DNA of 64,000 nucleotides from assembly GCA_963731585.1 (NCBI GenBank), contig CAVSWC010000011.1, positions 186,001 through 250,000 on the forward strand, given 5' to 3'. The position numbers and the translations under genes are program-made. Positions 17,425 through 25,510 of the stretch are shown here, piece after piece; the stretch's first letter is position 1, and each line of letters begins with the position of its first letter. The notes beneath the pieces were generated by a model, which was given only the letters and a program-made list of their open reading frames with translations, was not told the origin of the DNA and did not search any database. The DNA comes from CANKHA01 sp963731585 (lineage in GTDB: Bacteria; Pseudomonadota; Alphaproteobacteria; Rhizobiales; Xanthobacteraceae).

Positions 17425-18904
17425 ATGGCGGGCGAGCTTACCTCCCTGACCATCGCCCAGGCGCGGATCGGTTTGGCAAAGAGGGATTTCACCGCCTCCG
17501 AACTGGCCGACGCGCATCTGGCGGCTATGGAACGCGCGCGCGCGCTCAACGCCTTTGTGCTGGAGACGCCAGAGCGCGCCAGCGCCATGGCCAGAGCGGC
17601 AGACGCGCGGATTGCTAAAGGCGCGGCCGGGCCGCTCGAAGGCATTCCCTTGGCGGTAAAGGATCTTTTCGCCACAGAAAACGTGCGCACCACCGCCTGT
17701 AGCCGCATCCTCGGAGACTTCTCTCCGGCTTACGAATCGAGCGTCACCGAGAGGTTGTGGCGCGATGGCGCGGTGCTGCTGGGAAAGACCAACTGCGACG
17801 AATTCGCCATGGGCTCGTCGAACGAGACATCGGCTTTCGGGCCGGTCATTTCACCCTGGCGGCGGAAAGGGAGCCAATACGCCGCTCGTGCCCGGCGGTT
17901 CCTCCGGTGGATCGGCCGCGGCGGTGGCCGCGCATCTCGCGCTTGGCGCGACCGGCACCGATACCGGCGGGTCGATCCGGCAGCCCGCCTCCTTTACCGG
18001 CATCGTCGGCATGAAGCCGACTTATGGCCGCTGCTCACGTTGGGGCATTGTCGCCTTCGCATCCTCGCTCGACCAGGCCGGCCCCTTTGCGCGCACGGTG
18101 CGCGACAGCGCGATCCTGCTGCGCTCGATGGCAGGATACGATCCGAAAGATGCGACGTCAGTCGATACGCCCGTGCCCGACTATGAGGCCGCGGTCAGCA
18201 AGTCGGTCAAGGGCATGCGCATCGGCATTCCTAAGGAATACCGTATCGAAGGCATGCCTGCGGAGATCGGGAAGCTATGGCAGCAGGGCGGCGAATGGCT
18301 GAAGGCGGCGGGCGCGGAGTTGGTGGAGGTGTCGCTGCCGCATACCAGATACGCGCTGCCGGCTTATTACATTGTCGCCCCGGCGGAAGCTTCCTCCAAT
18401 CTCGCCCGCTACGATGGCGTACGCTATGGGCTGCGCGTGCCCGGCCAGGACGTGACCGGTATGTATGAGAAGACCCGCGCCGAAGGTTTCGGCTCGGAGG
18501 TTCACCGGCGCATCATGATCGGGACTTACGTGCTCTCGGCCGGCTATTACGATGCGTATTATCTGCGCGCGCAAAAGGTGCGTACGCTGATCAAGCAAGA
18601 TTTCGAACACTGCTTCAGGGCTGGTGTCCACGCGATGTTGACGCCGGCGACGCCCTCGGCGGCATTCGGCATCGGCGAGAAGGGCAAAGCCGATCCGATA
18701 GAGATGTACCTAAACGACGTCTTCACAGTGACCGTGAATATGGCAGGCCTTCCGGGGATTTCCGTACCGGCGGGACTTGACGCGCAAGGCCTCCCCCTCG
18801 GGTTACAGCTTATCGGCCGTCCTTTTGACGAGGAAAGCTTGCTTTCGCTCGGCCATGTTATTGAAAAGGCGGCAGGTATTTTTTCGCCGAAAACCTGGTG
18901 GTAG
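17425..18904 (+). CDS. gatA: Asp-tRNA(Asn)/Glu-tRNA(Gln) amidotransferase subunit GatA (frameshifted)
   Basis: Amidase-signature subunit that frees ammonia from Gln for the transamidation. The Ser-cisSer-Lys triad is present: Lys in LAVKDLF, cis-Ser in GTDTGGSIRQPASF and the nucleophile region GGSSGGSA. The frame breaks after SPWRRKG at 17869-17871, where a GGG should be GG; both halves together give about 492 residues, the full length expected. gatA is essential in this group, so this is almost certainly a sequence error. gatC is 3 bp upstream and gatB follows after one small minus-strand gene. Confidence 0.95.
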
Positions 18905-18926
18905 CCGAAAGGCCGCCTGGCTCGCG

Positions 18927-19091
18927 TCAGGGCTTTTTCGGCACCGTCGGCTTGGGCATGCCTACCGTCAGGTTTTCCGTATTGCCGCCCGCCGGCATGC
19001 CGTAGACGACGAAACCGACGAGCACAGCCAACAGCCCGATGCCACCCAGCACGATGGCGAGGAATGTTTTTTTGCCGCCGCTTTCGGCCAT
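18927..19091 (-). CDS. Small single-span membrane protein
   Basis: A 54-residue protein starting MAESGGKKTF, with one transmembrane helix (about 9-31, FLAIVLGGIGLLAVLVGFVVYG) flanked by a Lys pair and a polar Pro/Lys-rich tail (MPKPTVPKKP). The longer frame from 19175 adds a Cys-rich stretch unlike a signal or membrane protein. It lies between gatA and gatB on the opposite strand. Unknown function. Confidence 0.6.
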   Translation of the reverse strand: MAESGGKKTFLAIVLGGIGLLAVLVGFVVYGMPAGGNTENLTVGMPKPTVPKKP

Positions 19092-19240
19092 CGTGGGCTC
19101 CCCTTCGCCGAAATAACATCCAATACTATTGGCAAAATCGCGACAGGTGCTAGTGACCAATTGCCGCCGCGGCATGGTGGCCCAAGCCGCCCTTGAACGC
19201 GGCGGTCGGACCTTCTATCGAAATGGCACGAGGGTACCGC

Positions 19241-20707
19241 ATGGATGCTCCGGCAAAGACCAAGCTGATCAAAGGCGCCGCCGGCGACTGGGAAGTCGTT
19301 ATCGGCCTGGAAGTGCATGCTCAGGTGACGTCGCATGCCAAGCTGTTTTCCGGCGCCTCGACCGAATTCGGCGGCGCACCCAATTCGCATGTGTCGCTGG
19401 TGGATGCGGCAATGCCGGGCATGCTGCCGGTGATCAATGAGGAATGCGTCAAGCAGGCGGTCCGCACCGGTCTCGGCCTCAAGGCTCAGATCAATCTCAA
19501 GTCGGTATTCGACCGGAAGAACTATTTCTATCCGGACCTGCCGCAGGGCTACCAGATCAGCCAATACAAATCGCCAATCGTCGGCGAGGGCGAAGTTGTC
19601 GTTGACGTGCCGGAAGGCGACACCGTTACGGTCGGGATCGAGCGCCTGCACCTGGAGCAGGACGCCGGCAAGTCGCTGCACGATCAGCATCCTTCGATGT
19701 CCTATGTCGATCTTAACCGCTCCGGGGTCGCGCTGATGGAGATCGTCTCAAAGCCGGACCTGCGTTGCTCGGAGGACGCCAAGGCCTTTGTCTCAAAGCT
19801 GCGCTCGATCCTGCGCTATCTCGGTACCTGCGACGGCGACATGGAAAAGGGATCGTTGCGCGCGGATGTGAACGTCTCGGTGCGCCGACCCGGCGAACCG
19901 CTCGGCACCCGCTGCGAGATCAAGAACGTCAATTCCATCCGTTTCATCGGCCAGGCCATCGAGCATGAGGCGCGCCGCCAGATCGAGATCCTGGAAGAAG
20001 GCGGCAGCATCGATCAGGAAACCCGCCTGTTCGACCCCGCCCGGGGGATCACCCGTTCCATGCGCAGCAAGGAAGAGGCGCATGACTATCGCTATTTTCC
20101 CGATCCCGACCTGCTGCCGCTCAAATTCGACCAGGCTTACGTCGATGAACTGAAAGCGCATTTGCCCGAGCTGCCGGATGAGAAGAAGGCACGCTTCATG
20201 CGCGACTTCGCCCTGTCCGGCTATGACGCCGGCGTGCTGGTGGCCGAACGCGCGACTGCCAAATTCTTCGAGACTGTGGCGAGGGGGCGCGATCCCAAGA
20301 CGGCGGCTAACTGGGTGATCAACGAGTTGACCGGCCGGCTCAATAAGGAAGGCAAGGACATCGCCGCCTCGCCGGTCTCGGCGGATCAACTTGGCGCGAT
20401 CCTCGACCTGGTCGCGCAAGGGACCATCTCAGGCAAGATTGCAAAGGACCTGTTCGAGATCGTCTGGAAGGAAGGCGGCGATCCGCGCGCACTGGTGGAA
20501 GCTCGCGGGCTTAGACAGGTGACCGATACCGGCGCCATTGAGAAGATGGTGGACGAGCTCATCGCCGGCAATTCCGACAAGGCGGCGCAGGCGAAAGAAA
20601 AGCCTGCCGTTATTGGCTGGTTTGTGGGTCAGGTGATGAAATCCTCGGGCGGAAAAGCGAGCCCGCAAGTGGTCAATGAGCTGCTCAAGCGCAAACTTGG
20701 ACTGTAA
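19241..20707 (+). CDS. gatB: Asp-tRNA(Asn)/Glu-tRNA(Gln) amidotransferase subunit GatB
   Basis: A 488-residue GatB, which binds the misacylated tRNA and phosphorylates its side chain. WEVVIGLEVHAQV at the N-terminus, YFYPDLPQGYQISQY and GALRADVN-like GSLRADVNVSVR are hallmark segments; the C-terminal YqeY-like tail contains VGQVMKSSGGKASP. The ATG at 19241 is chosen because the family begins just before this point (DAPAKTKLIKG) and AGGG precedes it; ATG 19193 and 19223 are in frame upstream. Confidence 0.96.
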   Translation: MDAPAKTKLIKGAAGDWEVVIGLEVHAQVTSHAKLFSGASTEFGGAPNSHVSLVDAAMPGMLPVINEECVKQAVRTGLGLKAQINLKSVFDRKNYFYPDLPQGYQISQYKSPIVGEGEVVVDVPEGDTVTVGIERLHLEQDAGKSLHDQHPSMSYVDLNRSGVALMEIVSKPDLRCSEDAKAFVSKLRSILRYLGTCDGDMEKGSLRADVNVSVRRPGEPLGTRCEIKNVNSIRFIGQAIEHEARRQIEILEEGGSIDQETRLFDPARGITRSMRSKEEAHDYRYFPDPDLLPLKFDQAYVDELKAHLPELPDEKKARFMRDFALSGYDAGVLVAERATAKFFETVARGRDPKTAANWVINELTGRLNKEGKDIAASPVSADQLGAILDLVAQGTISGKIAKDLFEIVWKEGGDPRALVEARGLRQVTDTGAIEKMVDELIAGNSDKAAQAKEKPAVIGWFVGQVMKSSGGKASPQVVNELLKRKLGL

Positions 20708-21237
20708 TCCTCATCCGATCGCTGACCGAAGCGACCACCGCAACGCTCCTGCATTCTTGCCGCGGTGCGAAGACGACATTGCACCCCGATGCGCAATGCG
20801 GATGGTTTGCGCCGCCGAAGTTCCTGGCTGCAATGCCGCCCGGCAGGCACGCGCGAACCCCCGGCATGCAAATCACCAAAGCCCGATTCGAGTGAGTGAG
20901 AGCGGTCAGGCGCTCTAAAAGCCGCTGGACGGCGCCAACCTGTGAAAAAAAGTTTGGATGGATAAATTGCCGCGGGCGGGCCGATTTTGGGCGCGTTTCC
21001 GTTCGCTCTAGCGATTTGCCACGCTTAAATCGATTTACCGAGGAAAACTTTTCACGCGCGAGAAATCCTTATTTCATCGGGCTTTATCGCTTTGCCGGCA
21101 AGCGCGTCAGCAAAGTTTTTGTTGACGAGACAATTTCCGCGCTCCGTACCATGCCGCGCGCGTTGCGTCCGCGGCGCGACATCTTTCCACCGGCGCATAC
21201 ACAGTTCGTTAAGCGGAGTCGCTGTTTTTTGCATTGT
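20708..21237. other. Intergenic region upstream of the 29-residue basic protein
   Basis: About 530 bp without a supported gene between gatB and the stem-loop at 21238. The second half is more AT-rich than its surroundings. A possible promoter is TTGACG at 21122-21127 followed 18 bp later by GTACCAT, but it is weak. No conserved protein frame is seen on either strand. Confidence 0.45.
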
Positions 21238-21293
21238 GCTGTAGTAATCAAAGTGCAGTGCAAGTCGATTCGCGACTGCACTGTTACTACAGC
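21238..21293. promoter_or_regulatory. Strong stem-loop before the small basic-protein gene
   Basis: GCTGTAGTAA (21238-21247) pairs perfectly with TTACTACAGC at the right end (21284-21293), and inside it AGTGCAGT pairs with ACTGCACT. It ends 18 bp before the AGGAGG of the next gene. No T-run follows, so it is not a classical terminator. It may be a leader RNA structure or a DNA operator. Confidence 0.6.
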
Positions 21294-21321
21294 GCCATTT
21301 AATCGTGGCTAGGAGGGCAGC

Positions 21322-21411
21322 ATGGCTAAGAGAGCCAAATCGAAGACCAAGTCAGCGGCGAAGAAGACAGCCAAGAAGACACGACGCAAATCCGCTAAGA
21401 AGAAGAAGTAA
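21322..21411 (+). CDS. 29-residue lysine-rich histone H1-like protein
   Basis: A very short frame beginning MAKRAKSKTKSAAKK and ending SAKKKK, with a perfect AGGAGG ribosome site at 21311-21316, five bases before the ATG. Of 29 residues, 17 are Lys or Arg; the rest are Ala, Ser, Thr and Met, so it resembles the SAKK/TAKK repeats of histone H1 tails and of bacterial nucleoid proteins. It should be disordered, strongly positive and able to bind DNA or RNA. The ribosome site, the codon choice and the stem-loop upstream argue that it is a real gene. Function not known. Confidence 0.65.
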   Translation: MAKRAKSKTKSAAKKTAKKTRRKSAKKKK

Positions 21412-21458
21412 GGCCGCTCGGTCGATCGGCTTCAGGCAGTCGACAGACTGTGTCACAC

Positions 21459-21655
21459 GAGCCGGCGATGCCACAGGGGAGGAGGCGGTGACGTCACCCC
21501 CCGAAGCGACGCCGGCTCTAGTCGACAAGAGGGCGTCGGCGAGACAGGGTTCAAGCTTCCCAGGCATTATTGTCTGAGAAGAGGAGGGCGGAGAAATCCG
21601 TGCTCCATCCGGCGAAAGCCGGGCAACTTGATCCCCGGATCTCGCCGACGCCCTC
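21459..21655. repeat. Two adjacent inverted repeats
   Basis: GAGCCGGCG (21459-21467) is mirrored by CGCCGGCTC (21510-21518). Next to it a perfect 16-bp arm at 21529-21544 (GAGGGCGTCGGCGAGA) is mirrored at 21640-21655, with a 95-nt spacer. The 394-bp gap between the basic-protein gene and the transferase gene has no supported gene, so these arms are its only clear content. Confidence 0.6.
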
Positions 21656-21805
21656 AATGCATTCGCCCGACGGAAACCGCCGGGGCGCGGTTCTTCAACT
21701 TCCCAAAAGCTTTGATGATGAGCCGGCGGCGAGAGCTCGGTTGCGGTTTACGCGCCGGCAGCCTAGCTCTTGCGGGCACCTCCGCAACAGGAGCCGGTGT
21801 TCACC

Positions 21806-22564
21806 ATGGCCCGCGCCAGCAAGTCGAAAGTCACACGTCAGTCCAAAACCGTGCGGCCTGCGCGCGCTACGCGAAAGCCGATCGACCTGTATTACTGGTC
21901 GACGCCGAACGGCTACAAGATTTCCATCATGCTGGAGGAATGCCGGCTGCCTTACCGGGTGATCCCGGTAAACATCTCCAAGGGCGATCAGTTCAGACCG
22001 GAATTTCTGGCGATCTCGCCCAATAACCGGATACCTGCGATCGTCGATCATCAGGGTCCAGGCGGCAAACCGATCTCGATCTTTGAGTCAGGCGCGATCC
22101 TGCAATACCTCGGCCGCAAGACCGGGAAATTTTATCCCTCCTCCGAGCGCGCCCGGGTCGAGGTGGACCAGTGGCTATTTTGGCAAGTGGGCGGGCTCGG
22201 CCCCATGGCGGGGCAAGCGCATCACTTTCGTCTCTACGCGCCGGAAAAATTACCCTATGCGATCGAGCGCTACACCAACGAATGCAACCGCCTCTACGGC
22301 ACGATGAACAAACGCCTCGCCGATCGCGAATTCCTTGCCGGCAAATATTCCATCGCCGACATCGCCTGTGTGGGCTGGACCAACCGGTGGCCGCGGCAAG
22401 GCCAGGACATCGAGCAATTCCCGCATGTGAAGCGCTGGCTTGAAACGATGCTGGCGCGTCCGGCGGTCGACCGCGGCATTCACTTGAAGGTGGAAGAGGC
22501 CGATAAGGTGGATATGAAGGACCTGCAGGTCCGCAGCATCCTGTTCAATCAGCGCGCGCGCTGA
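21806..22564 (+). CDS. Glutathione S-transferase family protein
   Basis: About 252 residues. A basic N-terminal tail (ARASKSK to ATRKP) is followed by a thioredoxin-like half (DLYYWSTPNGYKISIMLEE; ISPNNRIPAIVDH; IFESGAILQYLG) and an all-helical half (LAGKYSIADIACVGW). The TPNGYK segment fits the Ure2p/YfcG-YghU type, whose members act as disulfide-bond reductases using glutathione. ATG 21806 is taken over 21770 because the first is nearer the conserved part. The Lys/Arg-rich tail is unusual. Confidence 0.9.
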   Translation: MARASKSKVTRQSKTVRPARATRKPIDLYYWSTPNGYKISIMLEECRLPYRVIPVNISKGDQFRPEFLAISPNNRIPAIVDHQGPGGKPISIFESGAILQYLGRKTGKFYPSSERARVEVDQWLFWQVGGLGPMAGQAHHFRLYAPEKLPYAIERYTNECNRLYGTMNKRLADREFLAGKYSIADIACVGWTNRWPRQGQDIEQFPHVKRWLETMLARPAVDRGIHLKVEEADKVDMKDLQVRSILFNQRAR

Positions 22565-22652
22565 ACCAGCTTCTGAAAGTGGTTAGCGGGGCACCAACCG
22601 GCACGGTTAGCAAATACTCGCCGAGCATAACGAAAAATACGCGTAAAATGAG

Positions 22653-22676
22653 AAAAACCCGCTTTTGTCGGGCTTT
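22653..22676. terminator. Candidate bidirectional terminator after the transferase gene
   Basis: AAAAACCCG (22653-22661) and CGGGCTTT (22669-22676) form a short CCCG/CGGG hairpin with a 7-nt loop; read on the minus strand it is followed by five T. On the plus strand the T-run is only three. Weak but well placed. Confidence 0.45.
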
Positions 22677-22855
22677 AGTGGATGAATTGAGCTTTGCCGC
22701 GATCCGACAGCGTTAATCGTTACCATTAAATTCATTGCATTCTTTAAACAGCCGTTCAAATTTTCGCTTGAGTATCCCTCATGCGACGGCGAATTCGTCG
22801 CGTACATGGCGTGAAGTCCGCGACGCACGTGGCGCGCGCCGACAGGGAGAGTGAG

Positions 22856-23182
22856 ATGGGACGCTACGAACTTCCAGAGCTCGAGATGGCGGTCGCAGGG
22901 GCTGCGCCGATGGGTGGGGAAGCGCTGTTCGCGCTCGGCATGATGTACTCGTCGGGCAATTCGGTGCCGGTGGATCTCGTGTCCGCGCACAAGTGGTTCA
23001 ATCTGGCGGCGATGAATGGCTATGCCGATGCGGCGCGCCTGCGCCGCGAAATTGCCGCTGAGATGACGCGATGCCGAGATCGGCAAGGCCCAGCTCGCTG
23101 CCCGCGAGTGGCTGAAGTTGCATCCGAAACCGCAGCAGCCGAGGCCTGCGTCGGCGCCGGGCCGCTTTCGGTTGCCGCGTAG
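22856..23182 (+). CDS. Sel1-like repeat protein (frameshifted near the end)
   Basis: A short protein beginning MGRYELPELEMAVAGAAP and holding one Sel1-type helical repeat (LFALGMMYSSGNSVPVDLVSAHKWFNLAAMNGYADAA is the pattern, residues 25-62). After AAEM at 23065-23071 the natural continuation DAEIGKAQLAAREWLKLHPKP lies in the next frame, so one extra base is likely; the true C-terminus is therefore uncertain (the open frame ends at 23182). GGGAGAG precedes the ATG. Sel1 repeats mediate protein contacts. tRNA-Ser follows. Confidence 0.7.
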   Translation: MGRYELPELEMAVAGAAPMGGEALFALGMMYSSGNSVPVDLVSAHKWFNLAAMNGYADAARLRREIAAEMTRCRDRQGPARCPRVAEVASETAAAEACVGAGPLSVAA

Positions 23183-23242
23183 CGGAAGGTTCTTTTGGTT
23201 CGCTTGCCAAGCCTCCGTCGCTCGGGCATATCCGACCGGGAC

Positions 23243-23335
23243 GGAGACGTGGCCGAGTGGCTGAAGGCGGCGGTTTGCTAAACCGTTATACGCTCTAAAG
23301 GCGTATCGAGGGTTCGAATCCCTCCGTCTCCGCCA
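23243..23335 (+). tRNA. tRNA-Ser (anticodon GCU)
   Basis: A class II tRNA. GGAGACG (23243-23249) pairs with CGTCTCC (23325-23331); the discriminator is G and CCA is encoded. The anticodon stem GCGGT/ACCGT closes the loop TTGCTAA, so the anticodon is GCU, reading AGC/AGU. A long variable arm and the T-loop GGTTCGAATCC are present. The next gene is minus-strand, so the 3' end abuts an accessory stretch. Confidence 0.97.
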
Positions 23336-23424
23336 GTAGTTTACGCCAGCCCGTTGATCCAAAATGGTAACAACGGATTGCTGATCAGCCGCGGCTGAGC
23401 TGCGCATGAGTTCCGCTTCTGCGC

Positions 23425-24330
23425 TCAGGAACGCAACGAGCGCGACGCCATCTGCCACTTCGCGAATTGCGCGTAAGCTCTCTCTCTCCAGCGAATGAGA
23501 AATCCGTCCTTGCGCTGCCAAAATCTCTCACGCGCGATAGCGGCAGCCAGACCAAGCTGCCTTAGCTTTGAACAGCGCGCCCGCAAATCATTTGCTTCCG
23601 CGCCGGACAGGCCAAAAATCCGAGCGACCTCTTGCCGCGGGAGTCCATCGATCCAATCCAGGAGTTCACCGGCACGCGCTGGGAGCGGGGCGGCGTAGCC
23701 ATTGGCCTGATAATTCAGTGGGCGGTCCGGATAAAATAGGGGTTTTCCATGGCCCCACCGCATCGTGCTCCCAAAAGCAAAGTCGAGGTCGATGAACCAG
23801 AAGGGGAACTCGCCGCTTTGGTCTGTACTGACCAAAAGATTTCGTCGCAATCCGTGATCCGCAAGGTGGGCGATATAGGACAAGATCGCCCCCAAATGCC
23901 GATGTTCGGCGCAAATTCCGCGCAGCACTTTGCGAGCGACTTTGTCCCCCTCCATGTAAGTTGATGGAGCATATTCCGTCACCACAATGTCGGTGTTCGC
24001 CGGCACGCCGGAATGACTATGCCTGAAACGCGTGAGGACGGCTGGCGAACTCATCCGCTCCGGGCTCAGGGCGCGCGCCAGGCGGTGAAATGCATTGGTG
24101 TGGCGCTCGGAGGCCGCGGGTCTGACGTGGCTCACAACGCGCAGCGCGCTCAGGACGCCGCCGATCTCGGCACGGAAAACCTGTTGAGTGCCCGACCTCA
24201 GACGCGCCACCGAGGTGAAATTCTTTCCCAAAATGGCGGAACGGAAGGCTTCGATCTCCTGGTCTGCCAACAGCAACCCGCGCTTGATCGACCAGTCGAT
24301 CTGCTCAACCATGCCATCGGTCCCCATCAT
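23425..24330 (-). CDS. Kinase-fold-like protein of unknown role
   Basis: A 301-residue protein with a pattern like small protein- or LPS-kinase folds: an N-lobe with VFRAEIGGVLSALRVV, a hinge-like IVVTEYAPS, then LADHGLRRNLLVS followed by FWFIDLDFAFG, comparable to the HxDLxxxN and DFG-like parts of Kdo/InaA-type or aminoglycoside phosphotransferases. The catalytic Asp of the first motif is replaced by Gly (DHGLRRN), so activity is doubtful. No signal peptide or membrane helix. It lies between tRNA-Ser and an exported beta-helix gene, a spot that looks variable. The fold call is inference. Confidence 0.45.
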   Translation of the reverse strand: MMGTDGMVEQIDWSIKRGLLLADQEIEAFRSAILGKNFTSVARLRSGTQQVFRAEIGGVLSALRVVSHVRPAASERHTNAFHRLARALSPERMSSPAVLTRFRHSHSGVPANTDIVVTEYAPSTYMEGDKVARKVLRGICAEHRHLGAILSYIAHLADHGLRRNLLVSTDQSGEFPFWFIDLDFAFGSTMRWGHGKPLFYPDRPLNYQANGYAAPLPARAGELLDWIDGLPRQEVARIFGLSGAEANDLRARCSKLRQLGLAAAIARERFWQRKDGFLIRWRERAYAQFAKWQMASRSLRS

Positions 24331-24458
24331 CGTGAAGCGCCTCGCGGGCAGCAGCGCGGACGACGCGGCAAGTCTGCCTGACCTGCTGCCGTTTGCCTTC
24401 AGGTTACGGCCAACAACGAATCCGCTGGTTTACCCCGGCGGGTTTTATACTTGCGGCT

Positions 24459-25325
24459 CTAGAACGGCGTGACCGCCTGCACCGTGCCGCCGACCACGTC
24501 GTTGGTGTTGCCGTCCACAACATTGTTGCCGAGCGTGCGAACGGTGCCGGCGTTGTCGATGCCCTTGCTGTTGTTGCCGGTGAAAGTAGAATTGGAAATT
24601 CGCGCGGTAGTACCGGTAAGGAGGCGGAGGCCGGCGAATGCGTTCTGAACCGCCATCGTCGCGTTGACTGTGATGATGGACCCATCCACAACTCTGATGC
24701 CGTTGCTGCCATTGCCCGAAGCGGTCGAGCGGTTGATCGTGGCATGGCCGCTGCCGTTTCCGACAAGGACACCATCAAGACGGTTGTTCTGAAAATGGGA
24801 ATTATCGATCGTTAGCCCGGCTGCGGTCGCAACGAGACCGCTATTGTTGTTGTCGCGTGCGATGGTGTCGATGACGAAAAGCTCGCTACTATTGCTATTG
24901 ATGCCGATTCCGAAAAAGTCGTGGATCACGCAGCGCTCAATATGCACAGCGATGGCTGTAAGGATCACGATGCCGCTCTGAGTCGTGCCCTGGCCGTTCA
25001 ACACGAGCCCGCGCAGCGCCACGACCGCGTCGCCGTTGATGGTGATCGGATTGCCAAGGATGACGGTGTGGCCATTGGCCGAAATCGTCATCGACCGGTT
25101 CACGTTCGCGTTGACCCCGTAGTCGCCCGAGTCGAGGATGCGAAGTTCTCCACCCGTCGGCGTCGTGTTGATGCCACGCTGGAACGTGCGGCACGGCGCC
25201 GCCAGCGTGCAGGCGTTGGCGTTGGCACCGGTGGTGCTGACGTAGCGGATGTTGTCCGCCGCCAGTGCATGGGTGGAACAAACGACCGCGACGGCAAGCA
25301 TGGCAAAGGGCACGCGCATGAACAT
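24459..25325 (-). CDS. Exported right-handed parallel beta-helix protein
   Basis: About 288 residues. A signal peptide (VPFAMLAVAVVCSTHALA) is followed by repeating turns rich in Asn, Gly, Ile and Val (INSNSSELFVIDT; NNRLDGVLVGNGSGHATI; NGSNGIRVVDG), the mark of a pectate-lyase-like or DUF1565-type beta-helix. Catalytic residues of pectate lyases are not evident, so a structural or binding role is likely. ATG 25325 is chosen because AGGAGG lies a few bases upstream. No C-terminal anchor is seen. Confidence 0.75.
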   Translation of the reverse strand: MFMRVPFAMLAVAVVCSTHALAADNIRYVSTTGANANACTLAAPCRTFQRGINTTPTGGELRILDSGDYGVNANVNRSMTISANGHTVILGNPITINGDAVVALRGLVLNGQGTTQSGIVILTAIAVHIERCVIHDFFGIGINSNSSELFVIDTIARDNNNSGLVATAAGLTIDNSHFQNNRLDGVLVGNGSGHATINRSTASGNGSNGIRVVDGSIITVNATMAVQNAFAGLRLLTGTTARISNSTFTGNNSKGIDNAGTVRTLGNNVVDGNTNDVVGGTVQAVTPF

Positions 25326-25510
25326 CGCTTCCTCCTGTCGTGCCGGATTGGCACCGTAAAAAGCTAGCACGGCATGGCGGGGCAGAAAAAGCAGGCCAAC
25401 GCGCATTCACAGCGCGACGGCCATGGTGCAACGGAGGTCGCCTGGCGTTATAAAGAGGCTGCCTGGGCGGTATAATCCCGCATCTCCGCCAGGCCAGTGA
25501 GACCGCCGAC

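Noticed and set aside
25474..25492. Exact attachment site for an integrated island at tRNA-Ser
   Set aside because: The match to the tRNA 3' end has about three mismatches and no integrase gene is present; kept only as a low-confidence remark.
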